From Streptomyces sp. NRRL F-2580 (GTDB taxonomy: Bacteria > Actinomycetota > Actinomycetes > Streptomycetales > Streptomycetaceae): a stretch of DNA of 64,000 nucleotides. Shown piece by piece: positions 1 to 7,982 of the stretch (the first letter of the stretch is position 1; each line of letters opens with the position of its first letter). The notes under the pieces were generated by a model. It was not told where the DNA came from. It saw nothing but the letters and a program-made list of their open reading frames with translations, and did not search any database. Where the stretch lies: contig NZ_JOIR01000006.1 of NCBI RefSeq assembly GCF_000720115.1, forward strand, positions 62,001 through 126,000, written 5' to 3'. The translations under genes were made by a program, and so were the position numbers.

Positions 1-249
1 GCCCACCTCGCGGGCCACCCGGGTCACCTCGGAAGTGAACAGCGACAGTTGGTCGGCCATCCCGTTGAAGACGGTGGCGATCTCCCCGAGCAGCCCGTCC
101 GCCGTATCGGGCAGCCGGGTGCGGAAGTCCCCGTCGCGTACGGCGGTCAGCCCGGCCAGCAGCTGCCGCAGCTCCGACTCGCCGATCCCGCCGTCACCCG
201 GCAAAGACGGCACCCCGTTCAGTGAATCCGTGCCCGCCCGCTCGGCCAT
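1..249 (-). CDS. HAMP-domain sensor kinase, N-terminal 83 residues (runs off the left edge)
   Basis: This is the 5' end of a minus-strand gene whose remainder lies outside the window. The visible 83 residues carry a HAMP-like helix pair: residues about 25-40 read ELRQLLAGLTAVRDGDF, followed by FRTRLPDTADGLLGEIATVF and NGMADQL. That pattern is typical of the soluble multi-HAMP hybrid histidine kinases of Streptomyces (the OsaA-like type). No membrane segment precedes it, so a cytoplasmic sensor is likely. ATG at 249 is chosen because GTGAGG lies a few bases upstream. The kinase domains are inferred, not seen. Confidence 0.72.
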   Translation of the reverse strand, partial: MAERAGTDSLNGVPSLPGDGGIGESELRQLLAGLTAVRDGDFRTRLPDTADGLLGEIATVFNGMADQLSLFTSEVTRVAREVG

Positions 250-487
250 CCGCCAACCTCACTCTCGATCTCACTTGCACCGACACCCGGGACAGGACGG
301 GCCCCTGGCATCAGGGCGCGCCGGAGCGCCCGGCTCTGTCGGGATTCCGACATCGCCCGGGCACCGGTCGGGTGAAGGCTAACGCCACCGCAGGGACGAC
401 GGACCCCAGTCGATCACACCGGAGGCAGCGCATCAGGCCGCGGGGCACACCCTCGGCAGGCTGCCCGCGCGCCGGGCCGCCCGGGCC

Positions 488-832
488 TCACGCCCCCAGT
501 GCGTCCTCGACGCTCGCGTGCAGGGAGAGCACGGTATCGGCGCCGGTCACCGCGAATAGCCGGCGCAGCTGCTCGCCGGGGGCGGCGATGCGCAGGGCGG
601 TGAGGTGGTGCACACGCAGCAGCAGGTTCAGGAACGAGGAGTCCCCGAAGGTGATGGCGCCGGCGTCCAGCACCACCAGCGGGTACCGGTCGGTGGCGGC
701 GGTGAGTGCCTCCTCCAGCGGCGCCAGCGTGTCCTGGTCGAGTTCCCCGTGGGCCGCCACCACCCACCCGGTCCCCGCCGGGTAGGCCTCCCCGACCACA
801 CCCTGCTGGTGCGCGTCCCTTGCTCCGGTCAT
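488..832 (-). CDS. STAS-domain anti-sigma factor antagonist
   Basis: A 114-residue single STAS domain. Residues about 28-100 cover the fold, and the phosphorylation loop reads FGDSSFLNLLL. The DSS triad matches the site at which RsbW/SpoIIAB-type kinases phosphorylate their antagonists. In the family's known partner-switch role, the dephosphorylated antagonist binds the anti-sigma kinase and frees the sigma factor. It lies divergent from the sigma factor gene at 1051 with a 218-bp gap that must hold both promoters. Which anti-sigma factor it partners is unknown, since several are encoded nearby. Confidence 0.85.
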   Translation of the reverse strand: MTGARDAHQQGVVGEAYPAGTGWVVAAHGELDQDTLAPLEEALTAATDRYPLVVLDAGAITFGDSSFLNLLLRVHHLTALRIAAPGEQLRRLFAVTGADTVLSLHASVEDALGA

Positions 833-1050
833 GTCCGCCTCCCCGGATCGCCGCCTGTACGTCTGTACGTCGTCCTCAGGGAGTATGCCTGCTCATCGCG
901 TCGACGCGGCCGCCCCCGTCCGAGTCGGCCCTCCTTCGGCCGGGCGGCGCGACCCTGCGGAAAAAGTAATTCCGCTGAGCTGTGTAGAACCGCGAAGTCG
1001 GGGCAGAAGGGCCCGGGCAGCCGTCAGTCAATCGGGAGGGAGCGGCCACC

Positions 1051-1977
1051 ATGTCTCGCTCGTCCACCGCAGTAGGCCCCATTCGTGCAACAGAGGCGCA
1101 CGTCCCTGCTTGTGACCGAGGCACCGCGGGAGCACCAACGCAGGACGAGGACCTGCTTCATGTGGAGAACGCGCGGGAGATGGCTCCCGCCGACGCACGC
1201 GAACTGTCGCGGCTCTTCTTCGGGAAGCTGCGCACGCTGGAGGAGGGGACGCGCGAGTACCAGTACACGCGCAACACCCTGATCGAGATGAATCTCTCCC
1301 TCGTGCAGTTCGCCGCGCGCAGGTTCCGCTCCCGGGCGGCCGGCGGGGGTCTCGACATGGACGACATCATCCAAGTGGGGACGATAGGCCTGATCAAGGC
1401 CATCGACCGCTACGACCTGGAGCGCGAGGTCGAGTTCTCCACCCTCGCCCTCCCCTACATCACCGGTGAGATCAAGCGCTACTTCCGCGACACCACCTGG
1501 GCCGTGCACGTCCCGCGGCGCCTGCAGGAACTGCGCATGGAACTCGCCAAGGCCCAGGAGACCCTGACCGACGACCTGGGCAGGGCGCCGACGGTCAAGG
1601 AGGTCGCGCGCCACCTGAAGCTGTCCGAGGAGGAGGTCATCGACGGGCTGGTGGCCGCGAACGGCTACACGAGCGGTTCCCTCGACACCGCCGGCGCGGA
1701 GAGCGACGCGACGTCCACGGCGAGCCCGACGACGCGGCCGCTGGCGGAACGCCTCGGCGAGGTCGACCCCGCCATGGAGCTCTTCGAGGAGTTCCACACC
1801 CTCGCGCCCCTGCTGGAGCAACTGGACGAACGCGACCGGTGGATCCTGCAGATGCGCTTCGGCGAGGAGAAGACCCAGGCCGAGATCGGCGCCGAACTGG
1901 GCATCTCGCAGATGCAGGTCTCCCGCATCCTGTCCCGGACCCTGGCCCGCCTGCGCGCCGGCATGCTCACGGTATAG
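1051..1977 (+). CDS. RNA polymerase sigma factor, SigB/SigF/SigG family
   Basis: A 308-residue group 3 sigma factor. Region 2 is clear around residues 85-165 (MNLSLVQFAARRF, DDIIQVGTIGLIKAIDRYD, then FSTLALPYITGEIKRYFRD). Region 3 follows (VPRRLQELRMEL; APTVKEVARHLKLSEEEV). The region 4 helix-turn-helix lies near the C-terminus (EEKTQAEIGAELGISQMQVS). The length fits Streptomyces SigB paralogues with an extended N-terminus. The ATG has GGGAGGGAGCGG upstream. STAS and HATPase regulators surround it, so control by partner switching in stress or development is the natural inference. The exact paralogue cannot be assigned. Confidence 0.93.
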   Translation: MSRSSTAVGPIRATEAHVPACDRGTAGAPTQDEDLLHVENAREMAPADARELSRLFFGKLRTLEEGTREYQYTRNTLIEMNLSLVQFAARRFRSRAAGGGLDMDDIIQVGTIGLIKAIDRYDLEREVEFSTLALPYITGEIKRYFRDTTWAVHVPRRLQELRMELAKAQETLTDDLGRAPTVKEVARHLKLSEEEVIDGLVAANGYTSGSLDTAGAESDATSTASPTTRPLAERLGEVDPAMELFEEFHTLAPLLEQLDERDRWILQMRFGEEKTQAEIGAELGISQMQVSRILSRTLARLRAGMLTV

Positions 1978-1986
1978 GGCCGGGCC

Positions 1987-2346
1987 ATGACCTCCCTGCG
2001 GACGGGAACGGGAGCAGGAGCGGGAAGGGGCGCGGCGGCGCCCCTGACCGTCCTGCCGCTGTCGGGTCGGCCCGGCGCACGCCTGAGCGGCAGCTGTGAC
2101 CTCGACACCCGGCAGGCCCTGTCCGCCGCGCTCGGCGTCGTGACCGGGATACCCGGGCCCGTCGTCCACCTCGACCTCTCCGCCGTGGCCTTCCTCGACA
2201 CGGCCGCGGTCGCCGCCCTGGTGCAGGCGTCGGCCGCCCTCAAAGGGCAGGGGCGGCGCCTGCTGCTCCACGACCCGCCATACTCGCTGCGCAAGGTAGT
2301 GGAGATGTTCCCGGACGAATGCGCCGCGCTGGAGGTCGCAGCATGA
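1987..2346 (+). CDS. STAS-domain protein with a non-canonical phospho-site
   Basis: A 119-residue protein starting 10 bp after the sigma factor stop and overlapping the next gene by ATGA, so the three genes are probably one operon. It has a poorly conserved, Gly/Ala-rich N-terminus of about 25 residues and then a STAS fold (HLDLSAVAFLDTAAVAALVQAS). The loop that is DSS in most antagonists reads DTAA, which puts Ala where the phosphorylated Ser normally sits. It may therefore be constitutively active, or a scaffold that is not phospho-regulated. This rests on motif alignment by eye. Confidence 0.8.
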   Translation: MTSLRTGTGAGAGRGAAAPLTVLPLSGRPGARLSGSCDLDTRQALSAALGVVTGIPGPVVHLDLSAVAFLDTAAVAALVQASAALKGQGRRLLLHDPPYSLRKVVEMFPDECAALEVAA

Positions 2347-3317
2347 TCACTGTTCCTGCGCCCCCCGGGCCCGGGGCCTTCGTCCACCCCGCCCTCTTCT
2401 ACCGGGATCTCGACGAGTACCTCACCGGTGTGGGTGGCTTCGTACGGACGGCCCTGTCGGCCGACGAGCCGGTGCTCGTCGCCGTGCCGGGCCCGCACCT
2501 GGACGCCCTGCGCGAGAGCCTCGACACGGGCGGGGCCGAGATCGCCTGGACGGACATGACGGAGCTGGGCCGCAATCCCGGGCGCATCCTGGCCGCCCTG
2601 CAGGACTTCGCCGACCGGCACGCGGGCCGGGCGGCCCGGATCGTCGGCGAGCCGATCTGGCCCGGCCGCTCCCCCGCGGAGGTGCTGGAGGCCACCCGCC
2701 ACGAGGCCCTCATCAACACGGCCTTCGCCGGCCGGCCGGCCACCATCCTGTGCCCGTACGACGTACGGGGGCTCGCGCCCTCGGTGGTGGCCGACGCCCG
2801 GCGCACCCACCCCACGCTGATCGAGGAGGGCCGGGACCTGCGGAGCCCCGCCTACACCGACGCCTCCGAAGTCAGCGGCGACTGCGATCTCCCCCTGCCC
2901 GAGCACGACGGCGAGGTGTCCCGGCTCGACTACGCCCCCGGAGGGCTGGCCGAGGTGCGCGAGCACGCCGAGAACTGGGCGCGCGGCACGGCCCTGACCC
3001 CGGCGCGGCGCGGCGACCTCGTCCTGGCCATCAGCGAGGCGGCGGCCAACTCCCTCTCCCACGGAGGCGGGAAGGGCACCCTCCGGCTGTGGACCACCAC
3101 CGGAGCCGGAGCCGGGGCCGGATCGGGAGCGGGAGTCGTCGCCGAGATCCACGACGGCGGTCGCCTGGCCGACCCCCTGGCCGGGCGCCGCCGCCCTTCC
3201 CTGGCGTCGGCCCGCGGAGGCCGCGGACTGTGGATGATCCACCAGCTCTGCGATCTGGTCGAGGTCCGTGCCATGGAGAGCGGCTTCACGCTGCGGCTCC
3301 ACATGGCGACGCTCTGA
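2343..3317 (+). CDS. MEDS-domain / HATPase anti-sigma regulatory protein
   Basis: A 324-residue protein read from the ATG at 2343, inside the ATGA overlap with the STAS gene. Residues about 10-175 form a MEDS-type sensor (FVHPALFYRDLDEYL, then IVGEPIWPGRSPAEV and HEALIN). Residues about 200-320 form an RsbW-like ATPase (N-box AISEAAANSLSHGG, G-box-like RGGRGLWMIHQLCD). This architecture is known from actinobacterial sensor-type anti-sigma kinases. It probably phosphorylates or sequesters a partner in the adjacent sigma/STAS pair in response to a signal read by MEDS. The ligand is unknown. Confidence 0.85.
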   Translation: MITVPAPPGPGAFVHPALFYRDLDEYLTGVGGFVRTALSADEPVLVAVPGPHLDALRESLDTGGAEIAWTDMTELGRNPGRILAALQDFADRHAGRAARIVGEPIWPGRSPAEVLEATRHEALINTAFAGRPATILCPYDVRGLAPSVVADARRTHPTLIEEGRDLRSPAYTDASEVSGDCDLPLPEHDGEVSRLDYAPGGLAEVREHAENWARGTALTPARRGDLVLAISEAAANSLSHGGGKGTLRLWTTTGAGAGAGSGAGVVAEIHDGGRLADPLAGRRRPSLASARGGRGLWMIHQLCDLVEVRAMESGFTLRLHMATL

Positions 3318-3394
3318 GAGCGGCGGTCGCCTAGACTGTCACGGGCAAGTACCGAGAGCAGAGTCCAGAGTCGACGTGGGGGTGAAAGACCACA

Positions 3395-3859
3395 GTGGAG
3401 ACCATCGGTCCGGAAACGGGCGATACCGTGGGCGCCGCTGTTCCCGTCCGGGGGCAGCGCCGTCGGCTCGCCCTGACGGGCGTCCGCGGCTCCGTGGCCA
3501 AGGGCCGCGACTTCACGCGCCAGGCCCTGAAGGACTGGGGCTGGGACGGGACCGAGACCTCCGAGGACACCCTGCTCCTCGTGTCCGAGCTGCTGACCAA
3601 CGCCTCGCTGCACGCGGGCGGTTGTCAGGAGCTCGTGCTCACGTCCGGGGAATGCCTGCGCATCGAGGTGTGCGACGGTACGACGACGCTGCCCTTTCCC
3701 CACCCGGCGCCGCAGCGCGGCCTCCCGGGCGGCCACGGGCTGCACATCGTGGAGCGGCTCTCCGACCGCTGGGGCGCACAGACGCACGAGGGCGGGAAGG
3801 CCGTCTGGGCCGAGATCGACGCCGCCCGGCTGGTGTCCGGCAGGCCCACGGGACGCTGA
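3395..3859 (+). CDS. RsbW-like anti-sigma factor ATP-binding protein
   Basis: A 154-residue HATPase_c_2 protein. The N-box is LLLVSELLTNASLHAGG and the G2-like segment is LPGGHGLHIVERLSDRWG. GTG at 3395 is preceded by GGGGGTGAAAG. Such proteins bind ATP and either sequester a sigma factor or phosphorylate STAS antagonists. The protein at 13417-13899 on the opposite strand is strikingly similar over most of its length (RGQRRRLAL/TGQRRRLAL, KGRDFTRQ, DWGWD, GLHIV-RLSDRWG), so the two are recent paralogues on either side of the ram locus. Confidence 0.88.
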   Translation: METIGPETGDTVGAAVPVRGQRRRLALTGVRGSVAKGRDFTRQALKDWGWDGTETSEDTLLLVSELLTNASLHAGGCQELVLTSGECLRIEVCDGTTTLPFPHPAPQRGLPGGHGLHIVERLSDRWGAQTHEGGKAVWAEIDAARLVSGRPTGR

Positions 3860-3939
3860 CCGCCGGCCCCGTCGGACCGGACCGCCCGCCTGCGCGGTAC
3901 CCCGGGCGTGAATCCCGCCGCCGCGGGCACACGCGCGAC

Positions 3940-4062
3940 ATGACCTCCCATCAGCTCACCACCCTGTCCCTCACCCCGGCGCCCGGGCCCGCCTGGGTGC
4001 ACCTGCTCGTCATCGGCTTCGCCCTGATCGTCCTCGTACAGTCCCTCGCCCGGCACCGGTAG
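3940..4062 (+). CDS. possible 40-residue single-span membrane peptide
   Basis: A short frame encoding a polar N-terminus, one hydrophobic helix (WVHLLVIGFALIVLV) and a basic tail (SLARHR). This resembles small bacterial membrane peptides. There is no clear Shine-Dalgarno site and the frame sits in a short intergenic space, so it could be chance. It is listed because the hydrophobic span ends neatly before a positively charged C-terminus. Confidence 0.3.
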   Translation: MTSHQLTTLSLTPAPGPAWVHLLVIGFALIVLVQSLARHR

Positions 4063-4114
4063 CCCGGGTACGCGGATCCGCGCTGGAGCCGCGTCCACGG
4101 GGTATCCGTGGTGC

Positions 4115-4777
4115 ATGGAAACCTCTTCGGCTCGGCCGGGCGGCTCGTGGCGCCCGTGGTGGGGGCGGATCGCCGTCGGTCTGGCGGTGGTCGTGGTGCT
4201 GATCGTGCTCGCGGAGCGCTTCAGCCTGGTTCCGGGATTCGGCGGCCTCTTCGGCGAGGACACCCGGGACCGCTCCGGTCCCGCGCTGCTCAAGTCGATC
4301 CAGGACATGGACCGTTACGAGGCCGCCGTCGGCAACTTCCAGGTGGTCGTGGACCTGGAGAAGGACGCGGCGCTGCTGCCGGACGTGATCCGCGGCACCC
4401 GCACCCTGTACGTGGGCGCCGGCACCGTCGGGGGCTACGTCGACCTCGGCGGGCTGGACGAGCGGAGCGTCACCGTGAACGGCGACCGCACCAAGGCCTC
4501 GATCCGGCTGCCGCACGCGGTGCTCGGCACCGCGGCCCTCGACCCGGCCCGCTCGTACGCGGTGTCGAAGCAGCGGGGCCTGCTGGACCGGCTCGGCGAC
4601 CTGTTCTCCGACAACCCGGCGGGCGAGCAGGCCGTGCAGAAGCTCGCCGCGCAGCACATCAACGAAGCGGCCCGCGACAGCGGTCTCGTGGAGCGCGCCG
4701 AGCAGAACACCACGTCGATGCTGGAGGGCCTGCTGCGCTCCCTGGGCTTCCGCGAGGTGACGGTGGCGTACGGCTGA
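4115..4777 (+). CDS. DUF4230-type membrane-anchored protein
   Basis: A 220-residue protein with one N-terminal transmembrane helix (about residues 18-33, IAVGLAVVVVLIVLAE) and an extracytoplasmic domain of the DUF4230 type (NFQVVVDLEKDAALLP, then RTLYVGAGTVGGYVDL and late AAQHINEAARDSGL). The family is widespread in actinobacteria and has no known biochemical role. It stands alone, with a short hairpin between it and the following SRPBCC gene. The 17-bp tract at 4095-4111 just before the start is itself a small inverted repeat (CCACGG/CCGTGG). Confidence 0.78.
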   Translation: METSSARPGGSWRPWWGRIAVGLAVVVVLIVLAERFSLVPGFGGLFGEDTRDRSGPALLKSIQDMDRYEAAVGNFQVVVDLEKDAALLPDVIRGTRTLYVGAGTVGGYVDLGGLDERSVTVNGDRTKASIRLPHAVLGTAALDPARSYAVSKQRGLLDRLGDLFSDNPAGEQAVQKLAAQHINEAARDSGLVERAEQNTTSMLEGLLRSLGFREVTVAYG

Positions 4778-4845
4778 ATCGTGCCGGCCGCGGCGTTTTC
4801 CGCTCCGGGCCGGGTAGCCGCGCCTCAAGACGTCCTGACGGACGA

Positions 4846-4865
4846 CCCGCACCCCAGGGTGCGGG
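4846..4865 (+). terminator. hairpin after the DUF4230 gene
   Basis: Perfect 9-bp arms CCCGCACCC and GGGTGCGGG are separated by only 2 bp, giving an effective loop of 4 or more bases. It lies about 70 bp after the DUF4230 stop and before the ribosome-binding site at 4880. There is no U-tract, as is usual in Streptomyces. It could equally be a leader structure of the next gene. Confidence 0.4.
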
Positions 4866-4892
4866 GCCGCCCACCACACGGAAGAGGTGCAC

Positions 4893-5342
4893 ATGTCGCA
4901 CGTCGAGGAGTACGTCGAGGTCAACGTCCCCGTACGCACGGCCTACAACCAGTGGACGCAGTTCGAGGAGTTCCCCGCCTTCATGGAGGGGGTCGAACGC
5001 GTCGACCAGCGCACGGATACGCTCACCCACTGGGTGACGAACGTGAACGGTGTGCAGCGCGAGTTCGACGCGCAGATCACCGAGCAGCTCCCGGACCGGC
5101 GCGTCGCGTGGATGACGGTCGACGGGGAGGCCCGCCAGGCCGGGCTGGTCGTCTTCCAGCCGATCGACGCGACCACCACGAAGGTCGTCCTGCACATGAA
5201 CTGGGTGCCCGACGGTCTGGCCGAGACGGCCGCCGACAAGCTCGGCTTCGTCAAGCGTCAGGTGACGGGCGATCTGAAGCGGTTCAAGCTGTTCATCGAG
5301 TCGCGCGGGGTGGAGACGGGAGCCTGGCGCGGCGAGGTGTGA
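4893..5342 (+). CDS. SRPBCC-family (cyclase/dehydrase-like) protein
   Basis: A 149-residue START/SRPBCC-fold protein. Typical features are the opening EEYVEVNVPVRTAYNQWTQFE, then FMEGVERV and the C-terminal helix ADKLGFVKRQVTGDLKRFK. ATG at 4893 follows GGAAGAGG directly, so the GTG six bases earlier is not used. Members bind hydrophobic ligands or act as polyketide cyclases. This small stand-alone type is common in Streptomyces and its ligand is unknown. No polyketide genes are nearby, so a cyclase role is not supported. Confidence 0.82.
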   Translation: MSHVEEYVEVNVPVRTAYNQWTQFEEFPAFMEGVERVDQRTDTLTHWVTNVNGVQREFDAQITEQLPDRRVAWMTVDGEARQAGLVVFQPIDATTTKVVLHMNWVPDGLAETAADKLGFVKRQVTGDLKRFKLFIESRGVETGAWRGEV

Positions 5343-5536
5343 TCCCGGCCGGAGGGGCGGGCAGGGCGGTACGGGCCCCGGTCTTCAAGGGGGTTACCCG
5401 CCTAAGGGAAGCCGATTCCCCGGGTATCTCGGCCAAGTTGTCCGTGAGCCCCTGCACGCCCCCCGCAGTGACGTTCCATCACCCCTGATCGGGGGCACCC
5501 GTGGTGCGGTTGGTACGTCTACCGAGGAGAGCACTG

Positions 5537-6145
5537 ATGACGAAGGTCCTCGTCCTGCACAGCGTCAGCCTGGTCAGGTCGGCACTGGCCGCCCTGCTCA
5601 GATCGGAAGGGCGCTTCGAGGTCACGTCGGCGGGCTGGCGGACCGCCGTGCGCCAGGCCGATTCCATACGACCAGATGTGACGGTCGTCGACCTCGACTG
5701 TCCGGGGACCACTGCCGTCCTGGCCGACGACGGGCGCGCGGACCGCCAGGTCCTCGCGTCCCCGTCGCCGGTCCTGGTCCTCGCGTCGACCGGAGCACCC
5801 GGTTCCCTCCACCGGGCCTTCCGGGCCGAGGCCCTCGGCTACGTGGACAAGGACGGCTCGCCGGGGCGGCTCGTCCGGGCGGTCCGGAAGGTCGCCGCGG
5901 GGGAACGGTTCATCGACGCCTCGCTGGCCTCCGCCTTCATGGAGGCCGACCCCTTACCGCTGAGCCCGCGGGAACTCAGCGTGCTGGCCCGGGCCGCGGA
6001 GGGCGATTCCATCGCCGAGATCGCCCGTTCACTGCACCTGGCGAGCGGGACGGTGCGCAACTACATGGCCGCGGCGACCCGCAAGACCGGCGCGCGCAAC
6101 CTCATCGACGCGATCCGCATCTCCCGGGGGGCCGGCTGGGTGTGA
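5537..6145 (+). CDS. ramR: RamR/AmfR, NarL-type response regulator of the ram (SapB) operon
   Basis: A 202-residue response regulator with an N-terminal receiver (about 1-120) and a LuxR-type helix-turn-helix (SPRELSVLARAAEGDSIAEI, then HLASGTVRNYMAAATRKTGA). The C-terminus ARNLIDAIRISRGAGWV is characteristic of RamR/AmfR. It converges on ramB, the usual arrangement at this locus. The presumed phospho-acceptor is Asp52 in VVDLDCPG. The acidic pair normally found near residues 8-9 is replaced by His-Ser, so the receiver is atypical. ATG at 5537 follows GAGGAGA. Known role: activation of ramCSAB at the onset of aerial growth. Confidence 0.92.
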   Translation: MTKVLVLHSVSLVRSALAALLRSEGRFEVTSAGWRTAVRQADSIRPDVTVVDLDCPGTTAVLADDGRADRQVLASPSPVLVLASTGAPGSLHRAFRAEALGYVDKDGSPGRLVRAVRKVAAGERFIDASLASAFMEADPLPLSPRELSVLARAAEGDSIAEIARSLHLASGTVRNYMAAATRKTGARNLIDAIRISRGAGWV

Positions 6146-6162
6146 TCCGCGGCCGCCGCGGA
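6146..6162 (+). terminator. hairpin immediately after ramR
   Basis: Arms TCCGCGG and CCGCGGA with a 3-base loop start directly after the ramR stop codon. It lies between the convergent ramR and ramB genes, so it may terminate either transcript. Confidence 0.45.
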
Positions 6163-6203
6163 CCGGTGCGCCGTGGGCCGCCCGGCGGTGGCGGCCGGCC
6201 GCG

Positions 6204-7982
6204 TCACTCGTCCGTCCCGTTCCACCCGCCCACCAGATCGCGGTACAGGGGCGACCTGGCCGGGAGTTCCGCGTGCGTACCGCACACGGCCCGGGTCCCG
6301 TCGAGGACGAGGACCCGGTCGGCGCGGGCCGCGGACGAGACCCGGTGGGCCACGACGACGAGGGTGCCGGGACGCTCCGCGAGGGCCCGTTCCGCACGTT
6401 CCTCCGTACGCGGGTCCAGGTGGCAGGTGGCCTCGTCGAGCAGCAGCAGCGGGGCCGGCGAGAGGTAGGCGGCGGCGAGCGCGAGGTGCTGGCACTCCCC
6501 TCGGGACAGCAGCCGGGGGGACACCTCGGCGTCCAGGCCGCCCAGCCGCTCCACCAGCTCCTCCAGCCCCAGGGCGCTGATGGCGCGCCGCACCGGTGCG
6601 TCCCCGGACCCTGGGGCGCCCGGTGGCAGAGACAGGTGGGTGAGGTTCTCCCGCACGGTGCCGGTGAACACGTAGGCCTGCTGCGGCAGCAGGGTCCGCC
6701 GCGGGTCCGGTCCCGTGGCGGCCCGGTCCCGGCGGGCGGCCGCGCCGGCGACGAGGACCGTCCCCGCGTCGGGTGACAGCATTCCGGCGAGCAGCGCGGT
6801 GAGCGTCGACTTGCCGATGCCGCTCGGCCCGACCACGGCGAGGTGCTCCCCCGGCCGCACCACCAGGTCGAGGGCGTCGAGTACGGGGACCGCGCCGGGT
6901 CCGTAGGCGAAGGTGACGTCCCGGAGCTCGGCCGCGGCGGCGGTCCGCGGGGCGGTGGGGACGAGTGCCCGCGGCTTCGTCGCGCAGTGGCCGTCCGGCT
7001 CCCCCGGCGACGGGTCACAGAAGCGTTCGAGGACCACCACCAGCCGGGTACCGGCGGAACCCAGCGCCGTCATCAGCGAGTCGAGGGCGGGCAGCAGCGC
7101 CTGCACCACGTACGTGAGGCCGCCGGCCAGCGTACCGGCCGTGATCCCGCGGCCAAGCAGCCAGGGCGTCGCGGCGAGGAGCGCGATCACCGGGAGCCGG
7201 CCCGCCGTCGCGAGGGCCAGGGTGCGCACGGCCGCCCAGCGGGCGAGGGTCCGCGCCAGCCGCTCCTGGGCGGCGATCAGCGGCTCCACCCGGGCGCGCG
7301 CGGCCTCCTGGCCACCGCAGGCGACGACGTCACGCAGGCCCTCCCCCAGGGCCCCCACCCGGTCCGCCAGCGCCTCGTCGGTGTCCAGGGAGCGGCGTTG
7401 CGCGGACGCCATGGGGCGCAGGGTGGCCAGGAAGGCGGCCACGCCCAGCAGCAGCGGGGGCAGCACGACCAGCAGCAGTACGGGAGCCAGGGCCGCCATG
7501 CCCGCGAGGACGCCCACGGCGGTGACCGCGAACGAACGCACCGTCAGGACCAGCCCCGCGAAGGAGTCCCGGGCCATCTCCGTCTGCTGGGTCAGCCGGG
7601 ACACCGCGCCCGTGCCGGGGGCGCGCACCGGGTCGGCGACCGCGCGGTCCAGTGCCTGCCGCACCGCCCGCCGGACCAGGCCGTCCCGCAGCGGCTCCAC
7701 GAGGTCGGCGAGTGCGGCGAACACACCGCGCAGTGCGTACCCGCCGAGCAGGGCTCCGGCTCCGGCCGCGGCCAGCCAGGCGAGACCGGTGGCGGTGCGG
7801 CCGGCGAGGAAGCCGTCGTCGAGCGCGCGGGCGACGCCGTAGCCGCCGAGGAAGGTGTGCGCGGACTCCAGGAGCGACCAGGCCGCCAGCCGTCCCACGG
7901 CGCCCTTGCGGCCGCGCAGGAACCGCCGGCCCTCGGGGGCCACGCGGCGCCAGGCCTCTCCCTCGCCCTGGCCCTCGGTCAC
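6204..7982 (-). CDS. ramB: RamB, ABC transporter permease/ATPase of SapB export
   Basis: A 592-residue exporter half-transporter with about six membrane helices in residues 40-300, then an ABC domain. Visible motifs are Walker A GPSGIGKST, Q-loop LLPQQAYVFTG, signature LLSRGECQHLALA (Arg in place of the usual second Gly), Walker B LLLLDEATCHLD and the switch His in VVVAHRVSSA. GTG at 7982 overlaps the ramA stop by GTGA, giving translational coupling. It is proposed to form a heterodimer with RamA that exports processed SapB. In this pair RamB retains the canonical catalytic Glu. Confidence 0.9.
   Translation of the reverse strand: MTEGQGEGEAWRRVAPEGRRFLRGRKGAVGRLAAWSLLESAHTFLGGYGVARALDDGFLAGRTATGLAWLAAAGAGALLGGYALRGVFAALADLVEPLRDGLVRRAVRQALDRAVADPVRAPGTGAVSRLTQQTEMARDSFAGLVLTVRSFAVTAVGVLAGMAALAPVLLLVVLPPLLLGVAAFLATLRPMASAQRRSLDTDEALADRVGALGEGLRDVVACGGQEAARARVEPLIAAQERLARTLARWAAVRTLALATAGRLPVIALLAATPWLLGRGITAGTLAGGLTYVVQALLPALDSLMTALGSAGTRLVVVLERFCDPSPGEPDGHCATKPRALVPTAPRTAAAAELRDVTFAYGPGAVPVLDALDLVVRPGEHLAVVGPSGIGKSTLTALLAGMLSPDAGTVLVAGAAARRDRAATGPDPRRTLLPQQAYVFTGTVRENLTHLSLPPGAPGSGDAPVRRAISALGLEELVERLGGLDAEVSPRLLSRGECQHLALAAAYLSPAPLLLLDEATCHLDPRTEERAERALAERPGTLVVVAHRVSSAARADRVLVLDGTRAVCGTHAELPARSPLYRDLVGGWNGTDE

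Noticed and set aside
250..487. Possible gene on either strand downstream of the first STAS gene
   Set aside because: The frames present (222-785 plus strand) are shadows of the STAS gene. The gap is under 250 bp and holds only a weak 6-bp GGGCGC/GCGCCC hairpin at 314-331.
5422..5427. GGGTAT as a possible SigB-type -10 upstream of ramR
   Set aside because: No GNNT-type -35 at the required 14-16 bp spacing; the best upstream match is too distant.
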